Below, piece by piece: positions 27,481 through 36,819 of a DNA stretch of 64,000 nucleotides. Each line of letters begins with the position of its first letter. The first letter of the stretch is position 1. The position numbers were made by a program, and so were the translations under genes. The notes under the pieces are model-generated. The model did no database searches. It was not told where the DNA came from and was given only the letters and a program-made list of their open reading frames with translations. The DNA comes from Kangiella sp. (lineage in GTDB: Bacteria; Pseudomonadota; Gammaproteobacteria; Enterobacterales; Kangiellaceae): NCBI GenBank assembly GCA_028284185.1, contig JANQSG010000019.1:1-64000 (forward strand). The letters run 5' to 3'.

Positions 27481-29880
27481 CTAATACTTAGGCTCTTTTT
27501 CTTCCTCTAAGTTTTCTAAAATATCGTCCAGCTCTTCCAGTGCGGAATCCATAGTTGACTCATGATTTTCATCGACATCCAACTCAACTTCATTATCAAT
27601 ATCTAACTCAGAAAAATCATCGTCCAATGCTTCTTCAAACTCTTCAATCTCCTCATTGAACTCTTCAATCTGATCTTCAAGCTCTTCAATTTCATCGTTC
27701 GCCTGCTCTAAAGCATCTTCCGCTTGCTCAAGCTCTTCTTCCGACTGTTCCAACATCTCTTCAATAGAAACTTCGTCAATCACTGGCTCAACAAATTCAT
27801 CTTCTGTTGAATCACTACTAAAGTAATCATCGTTACTTGAATCCAGTTTAAAACCAGCTACCGAACGACTTAGTTCTTCAGAAAGTTCAGCCAACTGACC
27901 AATCGAACGAGCAGTTTCATTAGTACCTTCAGAGGTTTGAGTGGTAATTTCCTGAATAATGTTCATGGTATTGGATACGTGGCCCGCAGATGCTGCCTGC
28001 TGACGTGCAGCATTTGAAATCGATTGAATCAAATCTGCCAAATTGGTGGATACGTTTTCAATTTCTTCCAGCGATACACCTGCATCCTGCGCCAGACGCG
28101 CACCGCGAACAACTTCAGAAGTAGTATCCTCCATCGAGATTACCGCTTCGTTGGTATCGTTCTGAATGGTTTTTACCAACGCTTCAATCTGTTTGGTGGC
28201 GTTACCAGAACGCTCCGCCAGTCGTTGAACCTCATCCGCAACAACCGCGAAACCACGACCAGCCTCACCCGCTGCCGATGCCTGAATCGCTGCATTCAGT
28301 GCCAGAATGTTGGTTTGATCCGCAATATCGTTAATAAGCGATACAATGTTACCAATCTCTTGTGACGACTCACCCAAACGCTTAATACGTTTCGAGGTTT
28401 CCTGGATCTGCTCACGAATAGTGTCCATGCCTCGGATGGTATTCCGTACAACCTCACCGCCTTTTTTGGCAATTTCTACCGATTTTTCCGCAACCTGAGA
28501 TGATTCAGCAGCGTTAGTAGATACCTGCTCAATAGATACCGCCATTTCGTTAATCGCTGCAGAAGCTCCAGTAATTTCTTGCGCTTGCTGACGCGATGCT
28601 TCAGCCAATGCCATCGAGGTTTGCTGAGTATCTTCGGTTGATTGTGTTACCTGCTTTACCGCTGTATTAATGGTTCCTACCACGCCCCGTAATTGGTCAA
28701 TGGTTAAGTTAAAAGAGTCGGCAATCGCACCCGTAAAATCCTCGGTTACGGTTGCTTTTATTGTCAAGTCACCATCTGCCAAAGCATCAATCTCATCCAG
28801 CAAGCGAATAATCGCTTCCTGGTTCTGAGCATTTTCTTCTTTCTCTTTTTCTGCAGCAACTTCTGATTCAGCCAAACGTGCTTTTTCTGCTTTACGTTGA
28901 CTCAAATACAACATAACCAGTAATAACAGAATCAAACCGAACAGGATGGCCGAGATAGTAGTACTACCAAATTCTTTAATACTAGTAGTTGCGCCAGAGA
29001 AAGTATTTTCCACCAACTGTGTCTCCGCTAATAAAGCTTGTGAGTTAGCAAAAATCTCATCCGATGCAGATTGTACTTCAAACAGTTTCGGGGTACTGAA
29101 TACAATATAATCAACCTTGTCGCTGACTTGCTGATAAAGATCAACGATAGATTCCAGTGAGGAGCGAGCACCAGAATTTACTACGCGACGAATTTCCAAA
29201 ATTTCATCGCCATTTAACTGACCTTCCAAATAGGCACCAAAAGTATCCACATCTTGACCGAAATCTTCAGAAGCAAGCTGGGCTTCTTCACCACCACGCA
29301 AAACCTTTTGCAGACCAGAGGAAATACGCTCAGCCAACCATTTTTGACGTGTTGCCTGGTGAATTTCATCACCATTGGAGCGAGTATCCAACAAAGTATC
29401 AATAACGTTGTTATATTCATTTTGTATGTTTGGAATCAAGCTATCCAAATCATTGGCGTTGGCGAACATTTGATTGACCACGTTTCGGTTTTCCAGAATG
29501 TTATCCGAATTGTCTTTTACTTGTTGCCATAAACGACTTAGTGCTGCAAGCTGATTATTTTTAATGGAGGCTGGTGCTGCAGGTAAACCGGATACACTAT
29601 CGCCTTCCAGCAAGTTACGTAAGTTGGCGTTAAACTTATTGGATGCTTCATCTAAATCGTTAAATGCGGCCTGAGTACCTTTCGATGCCTCTGTGGCAGT
29701 AGTAGATATCCGCTGTGACAATACCTTCATTTCTGACGCTAAAGCTATTCGCTGGTTTGCATGATCAGATTGAATAAATCCGTAAAAAGCATTAGCAGCG
29801 AACGCTATCAACACAATCACCAATAAGAAGATGATGAAGTTAGAACCAGAACGGCCTTTTTTTACTTTGGTCTCACTCAT
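27481..29880 (-). CDS. pilJ: PilJ, chemoreceptor for type IV pilus signalling
   Basis: PilJ is the membrane chemoreceptor feeding ChpA. The protein has 799 residues against about 680 in P. aeruginosa. It has a transmembrane helix at about 15-35, a periplasmic region of about 265 residues with two PilJ-type sensor repeats, and a second helix at about 300-325 (ISAILFGLILLLLVMLYL). A HAMP-like segment and the signalling domain follow, with the tip FAVVADEVQRLAERSGNATKQIE. The extra length is an acidic C-terminal tail of about 110 residues, rich in Glu/Asp and predicted coiled-coil. No conserved methylation enzyme genes lie nearby. Confidence 0.93.
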   Translation of the reverse strand: MSETKVKKGRSGSNFIIFLLVIVLIAFAANAFYGFIQSDHANQRIALASEMKVLSQRISTTATEASKGTQAAFNDLDEASNKFNANLRNLLEGDSVSGLPAAPASIKNNQLAALSRLWQQVKDNSDNILENRNVVNQMFANANDLDSLIPNIQNEYNNVIDTLLDTRSNGDEIHQATRQKWLAERISSGLQKVLRGGEEAQLASEDFGQDVDTFGAYLEGQLNGDEILEIRRVVNSGARSSLESIVDLYQQVSDKVDYIVFSTPKLFEVQSASDEIFANSQALLAETQLVENTFSGATTSIKEFGSTTISAILFGLILLLLVMLYLSQRKAEKARLAESEVAAEKEKEENAQNQEAIIRLLDEIDALADGDLTIKATVTEDFTGAIADSFNLTIDQLRGVVGTINTAVKQVTQSTEDTQQTSMALAEASRQQAQEITGASAAINEMAVSIEQVSTNAAESSQVAEKSVEIAKKGGEVVRNTIRGMDTIREQIQETSKRIKRLGESSQEIGNIVSLINDIADQTNILALNAAIQASAAGEAGRGFAVVADEVQRLAERSGNATKQIEALVKTIQNDTNEAVISMEDTTSEVVRGARLAQDAGVSLEEIENVSTNLADLIQSISNAARQQAASAGHVSNTMNIIQEITTQTSEGTNETARSIGQLAELSEELSRSVAGFKLDSSNDDYFSSDSTEDEFVEPVIDEVSIEEMLEQSEEELEQAEDALEQANDEIEELEDQIEEFNEEIEEFEEALDDDFSELDIDNEVELDVDENHESTMDSALEELDDILENLEEEKEPKY

Positions 29881-29933
29881 GAGTTGCTCCCGAGACGTTA
29901 ATCAAAATTAAATATAATTTTTGTTAAATTTAT

Positions 29934-30494
29934 TTATACAGCTATTTGGTGTATGGCTGCACTTTCTGCCAATTCTTTCATACCAAATATACGCCATAAC
30001 CCCTGCTCACGCTCAAATGCTCCCACCACATAAGACGCAACCGCAGCATCGGCAGTTAATCCTTTTTCAACCAAATCAGTTTTATCGAAATGTTGCATAC
30101 CCGTTACTTCATCCACAATCAAGCCCAAGTAAGAGCCACGCTGATCCAGCACTAACACTCTTTGTCTTAATACATTACGGGAAGTCGAACGACCTAAAAA
30201 TTCCTGTAAGTCAATCAGCGTCAGCAAAACACCACGCAGATTGGCAACCCCCTTGAGCCAGGGTTTGACTCCAGGGACTTTGGTCGTTTCAGGGATAGGA
30301 ATGATTTCAGCAATTTCATCCAGCGCAGCCAGATAATCTACACCACTTAAGCTAAAACTAACACCGCTCCAAAAAGAAGTACCTCGAACATCATGTTCTG
30401 GTAGTGATGCTTTATGGCTACGGCTTCGTTCAACGATGGCTGATAAAAATTCAACTACATTATTGGTTGATGTGCTGCCGTTATTATTAGCCAT
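29934..30494 (-). CDS. pilI: CheW-like adaptor PilI
   Basis: The protein has 186 residues. A short N-terminal extension leads to a CheW-like domain: LDEIAEIIPIPETTKVPGVKPW, GVANLRGVLLTLIDLQEFLG, and LVLDQRGSYLGLIVDEV. In P. aeruginosa PilI links PilJ to ChpA. It lies between pilH and pilJ with gaps of 5 and 53 bp, the same order as in Pseudomonas. Confidence 0.93.
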   Translation of the reverse strand: MANNNGSTSTNNVVEFLSAIVERSRSHKASLPEHDVRGTSFWSGVSFSLSGVDYLAALDEIAEIIPIPETTKVPGVKPWLKGVANLRGVLLTLIDLQEFLGRSTSRNVLRQRVLVLDQRGSYLGLIVDEVTGMQHFDKTDLVEKGLTADAAVASYVVGAFEREQGLWRIFGMKELAESAAIHQIAV

Positions 30495-30499
30495 AAAAA

Positions 30500-30865
30500 T
30501 TAACCACCTAACACGTTATTCAATGACTCAATTAAAACGTTTTCATCAATAGGCTTGGTAATATAATCATTAGCCCCTTGTCGCATACCCCAAACACGAT
30601 CCGTTGCCTGGGATTTAGTTGAAACAATAATCACCGGAATTGCCGAAGTAGCACCATCTTTTTTCAACTGACGTGTGGCTTGGAAGCCATTTAAGCCAGG
30701 CATAACTACGTCCATCAAAATCACATCAGGATTATTGGCTTTGGCCGATACAATACCTGACTCACCATCAGGAGCAGTGATTACCTGATGACCATTTTTT
30801 TCTAAAATTCCCGTTAGGATATGTGCTTCTGTTGGAGAATCATCCACAACCAGTACTCGCGCCAT
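30500..30865 (-). CDS. pilH: Response regulator PilH
   Basis: The protein has 121 residues, a lone receiver domain with no output, starting at the ATG at 30865 (MARVLVVDDSPTEAHIL); upstream codons in frame from 30883 are less likely, as GAGG lies about ten bases before this ATG. It has the acidic pair VDD, the phospho-acceptor in VILMDVVMPGLNG, and the conserved Lys in YITKPI. In P. aeruginosa PilH acts with PilT-driven retraction and limits cAMP signalling. Second gene of the pil cluster. Confidence 0.93.
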   Translation of the reverse strand: MARVLVVDDSPTEAHILTGILEKNGHQVITAPDGESGIVSAKANNPDVILMDVVMPGLNGFQATRQLKKDGATSAIPVIIVSTKSQATDRVWGMRQGANDYITKPIDENVLIESLNNVLGG

Positions 30866-30935
30866 ATCAATTTTACCTCTCACATTGTAAAAAATAGTGG
30901 CCTAAGCCACTTTTAAAAATAAACACTAAAGTTGC

Positions 30936-31331
30936 TTAAGCAACCTGTTCTTGATTTAACTGACCAATAATGGCGTTTAACAGCTCATCACGACTAAATG
31001 GTTTGGTCAAATAATTGTCCGAACCCACCACTCGTCCTTTTGCTTTATCAAATACACCATCTTTACTCGACAGCATGATAATCGGGGTTTTACCAAATTC
31101 CTTATTACTCTTTACCAGAGCACAGGTCTGATAACCATCCAGTCTTGGCATCATAATATCAATGAAAATAATGTCCGGTTTGTAGTCGGCGATCTTGGAT
31201 AATGCATCATAACCATCCACGCCCGTCACTACCTCACATCCTTGTTTTTTAAGTAAGGTTTCGGCAGTTCGACGAATAGTTTTGCTATCATCGACAACCA
31301 TGACCTTAAGTCCTGAAAATAAATCGCTCAT
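30936..31331 (-). CDS. pilG: Response regulator PilG
   Basis: The protein has 131 residues, a lone receiver domain. The ATG at 31331 gives MSDLFSGLKVMVVDDSKTIRR, like known PilG; an upstream frame would add five residues. Acceptor region IIFIDIMMPRLDGYQ and the conserved Lys in YLTKPFSRDEL are present. In Pseudomonas PilG promotes pilus extension. It is the first gene of the pilG-H-I-J-chpA-chpC series and is divergent from gshB across a 270-bp AT-rich region where I see no sure promoter. Confidence 0.93.
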   Translation of the reverse strand: MSDLFSGLKVMVVDDSKTIRRTAETLLKKQGCEVVTGVDGYDALSKIADYKPDIIFIDIMMPRLDGYQTCALVKSNKEFGKTPIIMLSSKDGVFDKAKGRVVGSDNYLTKPFSRDELLNAIIGQLNQEQVA

Positions 31332-31600
31332 TATATGGATACCCAAATTACAAAATAACTAATTTAATTAATAGGTTAGCTAAACAACTTAAATATTTTT
31401 CTTATCATTGTATTTCTATCACACTTATCCATAGCTAGTAAAGCGCCTATTCAACATAGACTAGATCGCAAGCGCCTTAGTTGCAACCATTTTCTTAGAC
31501 ATCTGTCCATATTTTTTACACCTTTTTAGCCAGCTCAAGCATAGACCCAGCTTTTCTTTTGATGCTAATCTAGGCCATCTTTCATTTTTGCCGAATATTT

Positions 31601-32551
31601 ATGACTTACTCTTTACTTATGGTGATGGATCCCATCAATTCTATTAATATTAAAAAGGACACCAGTTTTGGCTTTTTGCTTGAAGCCCAGGCCCGAGGCT
31701 GGCAACTTTTTTATTGCCAACCGCAGGATCTCAGCCTTTCCATGACAAAAACTGTCACTCAGTGCCAACAAATTGAAGTTCGCAACCAATTGAACAATCA
31801 CTTTAGCGCCAAAGCGCCTCAGTCCAAGCCCTTAAGTGACTTTTCGTGTATCTTAATGCGCAAGGATCCACCTTTTGATATGGACTACATTTATAGCACC
31901 TATCTATTGGAGCTGGCTCAAGAGCAGGGAACTCTTGTAGTCAATCACCCGCAAAGCCTTAGAGATTGTAACGAAAAACTATTTACGGCCTGGTTTCCAC
32001 AATTCACACCTGAAACTGTAGTAGCCGCCAATTCGAATCAACTTAAGGCTTTTATTGAAAAATATGAAGATGTGATTTTAAAGCCGTTGGATGGTATGGG
32101 TGGCGCTTCTATCTTCAGAGTCCGGAAAAATGATCCCAATGTTTCTGTCATCATTGAAACTTTAACTCATCATGGCCAACAGCTTGCTATGGCGCAACAA
32201 TTTATTCCAGAGATCAAAGATGGCGACAAACGCATCCTGATCGTTAATGGTGAAGTGATCCCCTACGTGCTGGCCAGAATTCCCTCAAAGGGTGAAACTC
32301 GTGGTAATCTTGCAGCAGGTGGTAGTGGTGTACCCATGCCCATCAGTGAACAGGAAAAAAATATTGCTGAACAAATTGCACCTGAGTTATTGAAAAGGGG
32401 CTTATATTTTGTTGGACTCGATATGATTGGTCATTATGTTACCGAGATCAATGTCACCAGTCCTACCTGTATGCGAGAATTAGAACATGAATATGGCATC
32501 AATATCGCGGCTAAGTTATTTGATGCCATTGAACAAAAACTCCCTGCGTAA
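31601..32551 (+). CDS. gshB: Glutathione synthetase
   Basis: GshB joins glycine to gamma-glutamylcysteine with ATP, the last step of glutathione synthesis. The protein has 316 residues. The start MVMDPINSINIKKDTSFGFLL-like segment, the loop RKDPPFDMDYIY, the ATP-grasp KPLDGMGGASIFR and the end DMIGHYVTEINVTSPTCMRELE are all family signatures. Next to the pil genes and tonB/yqgE/ruvX, as in Pseudomonas. Two GSTs in the window could use its product. Confidence 0.96.
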   Translation: MTYSLLMVMDPINSINIKKDTSFGFLLEAQARGWQLFYCQPQDLSLSMTKTVTQCQQIEVRNQLNNHFSAKAPQSKPLSDFSCILMRKDPPFDMDYIYSTYLLELAQEQGTLVVNHPQSLRDCNEKLFTAWFPQFTPETVVAANSNQLKAFIEKYEDVILKPLDGMGGASIFRVRKNDPNVSVIIETLTHHGQQLAMAQQFIPEIKDGDKRILIVNGEVIPYVLARIPSKGETRGNLAAGGSGVPMPISEQEKNIAEQIAPELLKRGLYFVGLDMIGHYVTEINVTSPTCMRELEHEYGINIAAKLFDAIEQKLPA

Positions 32552-32572
32552 AAATGGTATAAAAAATAATTT

Positions 32573-33481
32573 ATGGCACAGAGTAAGGATCTGGTAAAAC
32601 TCAAATCGTCTCCAGTTACTAACAGTGACCGTTTACGCTTTGCGATCCTGTTTGCGCTGGCGATTCATTTTGTCTTTATCTTTGGCATTCGTTTTATACT
32701 ACCGCAATCTGAATCCAGCCCCATTCCTTTATCTTTGGACGTCACTCTGGCTCATAGAACCAGTTTAGAAGCGCCTAAAGACGCCGATTTTATCGGTCAG
32801 AATAATCAAATTGGAGCAGGACAAGCAGAACTTGCTGAAAGACCAACCACCGAGCTAGAGCATTTTAAATCGACCGAAGGTGTCAGCATCACTCCTAGTA
32901 TGGAAATCACTCCAGAGCAGGCTAAAGTTATTGCTAATAAAAAGATGATTACCAGCCTTAATGGCCCAAATGTTGTAACGTTAAACCCAGATAATGAGCC
33001 AAAACCAATTGAAGAAACAGAGCAACAGCTCACTGAAATAAGCCCCGATCCACAGTTGTTAAAACAACTTAATCTGGAACAGGCTAATTTTGATAAGTTG
33101 AAAACCCGTGGCGAAAAAGAAAAAGGCATCTCGGCTTCGGTCACCGCTTCACCAGATGAAGCACCCTACCTTGAGGCCTGGCGAAATAAAGTATTGGATA
33201 TAGGCAACCAACATTACTCCCCCATATCACACAGGCTTGGTTACGGCTCACCAACCGTAAAAGTGATCATCGGGCGCAATGGTCAATTAATCTCGGTCAG
33301 CATCGAAAAGAGCTCAGGCAATACTTTGATCGATGAAACCGCAAAAGAGCTGATTCGCCTAGCGGCACCTTACGCTCCTTTACCTGCATCTATAACTAAA
33401 GATAAAAACACTTTGGAAATTGTGCGGCGTATGAATTTTGATCCAGGTACTGGTGTCAGCAGTACCTCTTATAAGCGCTAA
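32573..33481 (+). CDS. TonB-family energy transducer
   Basis: The protein has 302 residues. It has one N-terminal membrane helix (about 23-44, LRFAILFALAIHFVFIFGIRF), a long polar linker rich in Glu, Pro and Gln, and a C-terminal TonB domain (VKVIIGRNGQLISVSIEKSSG and LIRLAAPYAPLP). TonB proteins transmit proton-motive force from ExbBD to outer-membrane receptors. No exbB/exbD is nearby, and in P. aeruginosa a TonB3 at this pilus locus is needed for twitching motility, so a pilus-related role is possible. That link is inference. Confidence 0.85.
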   Translation: MAQSKDLVKLKSSPVTNSDRLRFAILFALAIHFVFIFGIRFILPQSESSPIPLSLDVTLAHRTSLEAPKDADFIGQNNQIGAGQAELAERPTTELEHFKSTEGVSITPSMEITPEQAKVIANKKMITSLNGPNVVTLNPDNEPKPIEETEQQLTEISPDPQLLKQLNLEQANFDKLKTRGEKEKGISASVTASPDEAPYLEAWRNKVLDIGNQHYSPISHRLGYGSPTVKVIIGRNGQLISVSIEKSSGNTLIDETAKELIRLAAPYAPLPASITKDKNTLEIVRRMNFDPGTGVSSTSYKR

Positions 33482-33533
33482 AACCATTAAGATATAATTA
33501 TCGACCTCGGTTTAGAACTGTTATAATAACAAG

Positions 33534-34097
33534 ATGCAATCAATTGAATCTTTAGCGAATCATTTACTGATCGCCATGCCGACATTAGAGGATCCATTTT
33601 TCAACCGCAGTGTTACCTATATTTGTGAGCATAGCACTGAGGGAGCTTTAGGTATCGTATTAAATATTCAGCTTGAAGCAACTTATCAAGAATTATTTGA
33701 ACATCTAAAGTTCAGCACTCAGGATAATCCCAAACTGTCTGCCCGGCTTTTAGCCGGCGGCCCAGTATCACCAGAGCGAGGCTTTATTTTGCACAGTCCC
33801 ATTGGTAATTGGAATTCTTCATTGACCATTACCGATGAAATAGCCTTATCCACATCTGAAGATATTTTAACGGCAATTGCCGCCAACCAAGGGCCTGAAG
33901 AAGTGCGAATTGCTTTAGGTTACGCCGGTTGGGAAAAAGGCCAACTGGAAAAAGAAATTGAAGAAAATTCCTGGTTATTGGTCGAGGCCAACCAGGATTT
34001 ACTTTTTCATACACCGATTGAACAGCTTTGGCAAAAGGCGACTCAGTTACTGGGTATTGATTGGACTCAAATTACTACCCAAGAAGGCCATGCCTAA
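33534..34097 (+). CDS. yqgE: YqgE/AlgH family protein (UPF0301)
   Basis: The protein has 187 residues, typical of the YqgE/AlgH family. It begins with the conserved LANHLLIAMPTLEDPFFNRSV, followed by YICEHSTEGALGIVLN, LLAGGPVSPERGFILH and LGYAGWEKGQLEKEI. The fold is known but the biochemical role is not settled. It is directly followed by ruvX with no gap, as in most gammaproteobacteria. Confidence 0.95.
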   Translation: MQSIESLANHLLIAMPTLEDPFFNRSVTYICEHSTEGALGIVLNIQLEATYQELFEHLKFSTQDNPKLSARLLAGGPVSPERGFILHSPIGNWNSSLTITDEIALSTSEDILTAIAANQGPEEVRIALGYAGWEKGQLEKEIEENSWLLVEANQDLLFHTPIEQLWQKATQLLGIDWTQITTQEGHA

Positions 34098-34526
34098 ATG
34101 TCGGAATTAAAAGAGCTTAATCGTTTTTTAGCTTTTGACTTTGGTGAAAAACGGATCGGTATAGCAACCGGGCAATCGCAAACGCAATCTACTCAAGCCC
34201 TCACTATTATCGCTTGTAAAAATGATCAGCCTCAGTGGGATCAGGTTGCAGCCTTGATTCAAGAATGGCAAACAGAAGCCTTCGTGGTAGGCTTGCCTCT
34301 CAATATGGATGGCTCTTTGCAAAACATTAGCTACAAGGCTAAAAAGTTTGGCAACCGTCTGCATGGCCGCTTTGGCTTACCTATCTTTTTTCATGATGAA
34401 CGACTAAGCTCAGTAGCAGTTAAAGAATACCTTTTCGAACTAGGCGGCTATAAGAAAGTCAATCAGGATATTGATGCTTACGCGGCAGAGCTTATTTTAA
34501 AAAGTTTTTTTCACACTCACTTTTAA
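34098..34526 (+). CDS. ruvX: RNase H-like nuclease RuvX (YqgF)
   Basis: The protein has 142 residues. It starts LAFDFGEKRIGIATG and has VVGLPLNMDGSLQ and FHDERLSSV, with the acidic residues of the RuvC/RNase H-like active site. Members act as Holliday-junction resolvases or in 16S rRNA 5'-end processing. The start codon abuts the yqgE stop, so translation is coupled. Confidence 0.94.
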   Translation: MSELKELNRFLAFDFGEKRIGIATGQSQTQSTQALTIIACKNDQPQWDQVAALIQEWQTEAFVVGLPLNMDGSLQNISYKAKKFGNRLHGRFGLPIFFHDERLSSVAVKEYLFELGGYKKVNQDIDAYAAELILKSFFHTHF

Positions 34527-34553
34527 TATTCAAAGCTATCAACAGCCCATAAA

Positions 34554-34579
34554 AAAACCTCGGCATAAACCGAGGTTTT
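34554..34579. terminator. Bidirectional terminator between ruvX and pilU
   Basis: AAAACCTCGG (34554-34563) pairs perfectly with CCGAGGTTTT (34570-34579). The - strand has a longer U run (complement of the A run starting at 34551). It separates convergent genes. Confidence 0.8.
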
Positions 34580-34597
34580 CGAGTAATCAAAGTACCA

Positions 34598-35737
34598 TTA
34601 AAACATGGATGAGGATACATCATCATCCCTTTGCATTTCTAAATCAATACCAGAATCTGATAACACAGAACCATCTTTTTCATGCAGTTTAATGCGTAAG
34701 CGTAAGTCATTCGCCGAGTCAGCATGCAATAAGGCATCATCATAACTGATGTGACCTTCGATATATAAATCAAACAAAGCCTGATCAAAGGTTTGCATGC
34801 CATTTTCACGTGAACGCGCCATCAGCTCTTTCATTAAGTGAATTTCACCTTTACGAATATGATCCGACATTAAGGGGGAATTAATCATAATCTCAACCGC
34901 TGCACGACGCCCTTTACCGTTAATAGTAGGCACAAGTTGTTGTGCAATAATCGCTTCCAAATTCAAGGATAAATCCATCAATACCCTGCTATGCTCTTCC
35001 TTTGGGAAGAAGTGCAAAATCCGGTCAATGGCCTGGTTGGCGTTATTGGCGTGTAGGGTACATAAACACAAATGACCGGTTTCAGCAAAGGTAATAGCGT
35101 TCGACATGGTTTCCTGCGAACGAACCTCACCAATCAAAATCACATCAGGTGCCTGACGCAGGGTATTTTTCAAGGCGGTCTCAAACGACTCAGTATCAAT
35201 CCCGACCTCACGCTGAGTAATAATACATTGATCATGCCGATGAACATACTCAATCGGATCTTCAATCGAAATGATATGACCCGCAGAATTACGATTACGG
35301 TGACCAATCATGGCTGCCAAAGAAGTCGATTTACCGGTACCGGTAGCGCCTACAAAAATAATAATACCGCGTTTTTTCATGACCAAGTCATTCAAAGTGG
35401 CAGGTATTTTCAAATCCTCGGTAGTTGGAATTTTGGTTTCAATACGACGAACAATCAAGCCTGGTTGATTGCGCTGTATAAATGCTGAAGCACGAAAACG
35501 CCCAACATTTTCGACACTGATGGCATATTGACACTCATTAGTATCTTCAAATTCCTGCTTTTGCTTATCAGTCATTGAAGAATAAATCAGCTCTTTAACC
35601 TGCTGCGGGGTCAGCATAGACTTCGAAGCTGGTCGAATACTGCCGTTAATTTTAATACTTGGAGGTCGATGTACCGTAATAAATAAATCCGAGCCTTTAT
35701 TTTCCATTAAAGCTTCAAGTAATGGTTTGATCAGCAT
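34598..35737 (-). CDS. pilU: Type IV pilus retraction ATPase PilU
   Basis: PilU is a PilT paralogue that assists retraction of type IV pili. The protein has 379 residues. Walker A GATGTGKST is near residue 134, the Asp/His boxes follow (IEDPIEYVHRHDQCIITQREVGID), Walker B is in PDVILIGEVRSQET, and ETGHLCLCTLHANNA comes next. The C-terminus has the extension typical of PilU (about 30 residues beyond PilT). It follows pilT by 12 bp. Confidence 0.95.
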   Translation of the reverse strand: MLIKPLLEALMENKGSDLFITVHRPPSIKINGSIRPASKSMLTPQQVKELIYSSMTDKQKQEFEDTNECQYAISVENVGRFRASAFIQRNQPGLIVRRIETKIPTTEDLKIPATLNDLVMKKRGIIIFVGATGTGKSTSLAAMIGHRNRNSAGHIISIEDPIEYVHRHDQCIITQREVGIDTESFETALKNTLRQAPDVILIGEVRSQETMSNAITFAETGHLCLCTLHANNANQAIDRILHFFPKEEHSRVLMDLSLNLEAIIAQQLVPTINGKGRRAAVEIMINSPLMSDHIRKGEIHLMKELMARSRENGMQTFDQALFDLYIEGHISYDDALLHADSANDLRLRIKLHEKDGSVLSDSGIDLEMQRDDDVSSSMF

Positions 35738-35749
35738 TAAAGACTCCCG

Positions 35750-36784
35750 TTAAAACTGTTCTGGATTTTTAGCTTTCATGCGGGCGTCGTTTCTTGAAAC
35801 TACACCTTTTTGTACCAGCTGCTTCAAACTATGATCAAGAGTTTGCATACCTAATGACATACCGGTTTGCATCGCTGAATACATCTGTGCAATTTTATCC
35901 TCACGAATTAAGTTACGGATGGCAGGAGTTCCAATCAGAATCTCATGCGCCGCACAACGACCACCACCATTTTTCTTGAGTAGCGTCTGCGCGATAACAG
36001 CCTGCAAGGACTCTGAAAGCATGGAGCGCACCATAGCCTTTTCACCAGCTGGGAATACATCAATCACACGATCTATGGTTTTCGCCGCCGAAGTGGTATG
36101 CAGGGTGCCGAATACCAGGTGACCGGTTTCTGCCGCAGTCAGAGCAAGACGAATGGTTTCCAGATCACGCATCTCACCCACCAGAATAATATCAGGGTCT
36201 TCACGCAACGCTGAACGCAAGGCATTTGAGAAACTATGGGTATCACGGTGCACTTCCCGTTGATTAACCAGGCACTTTTTCGACTCATGCACAAATTCGA
36301 TAGGATCCTCAATGGTCAAAATATGTTCATGTTTTTGCTCATTCACATAATCCATCATGGCCGCAAGGGTAGTTGATTTACCTGAACCCGTTGGTCCTGT
36401 AACCAACACCAAGCCTCTTGGCTGCATCGAAATATCCTGGAAAATCTTGGGGGCATTGATCTCTTCCAACGTTAGAACCCGCGATGGAATGGTACGAAAA
36501 ACTGCCGCACGACCACGATTTTGTACATAAGCATTAACACGGAAACGCGCAACGTCTTTTAACTCAAATGAGAAATCAGCTTCCAAAAACTCTTCATAGT
36601 CTTTACGCTGCTTATCATTCATAATGTCATAAATCAGCGAGTGGACTTCTTTGTCTTCAAGTGGCGGCAGGTTAATGCGGCGAATATCGCCATCAACCCT
36701 GATCAGTGGCGGCATCCCGGCCGAAATATGTAAATCAGAAGCATTATTCTTAACACTAAAGGCTAAAAGTTCTGTAATATCCAT
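35750..36784 (-). CDS. pilT: Type IV pilus retraction ATPase PilT
   Basis: PilT is the hexameric ATPase that retracts type IV pili and drives twitching motility. The protein has 344 residues, as in Pseudomonas. It shows the N-terminal PAS-like domain (NASDLHISAGMPP), Walker A GPTGSGKST (about residue 130-138), the Asp box EDPIEFVH, Walker B PDIILVGEMRDLET, the His box ETGHLVFGTLHT, and the AIRNLIRE motif needed for retraction. It is the first gene of pilT-pilU, divergent from yggS across 35 bp. Confidence 0.97.
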   Translation of the reverse strand: MDITELLAFSVKNNASDLHISAGMPPLIRVDGDIRRINLPPLEDKEVHSLIYDIMNDKQRKDYEEFLEADFSFELKDVARFRVNAYVQNRGRAAVFRTIPSRVLTLEEINAPKIFQDISMQPRGLVLVTGPTGSGKSTTLAAMMDYVNEQKHEHILTIEDPIEFVHESKKCLVNQREVHRDTHSFSNALRSALREDPDIILVGEMRDLETIRLALTAAETGHLVFGTLHTTSAAKTIDRVIDVFPAGEKAMVRSMLSESLQAVIAQTLLKKNGGGRCAAHEILIGTPAIRNLIREDKIAQMYSAMQTGMSLGMQTLDHSLKQLVQKGVVSRNDARMKAKNPEQF

Positions 36785-36819
36785 ATGTTAGACCCCATAA
36801 TTGATAGTTTTTATAACCT

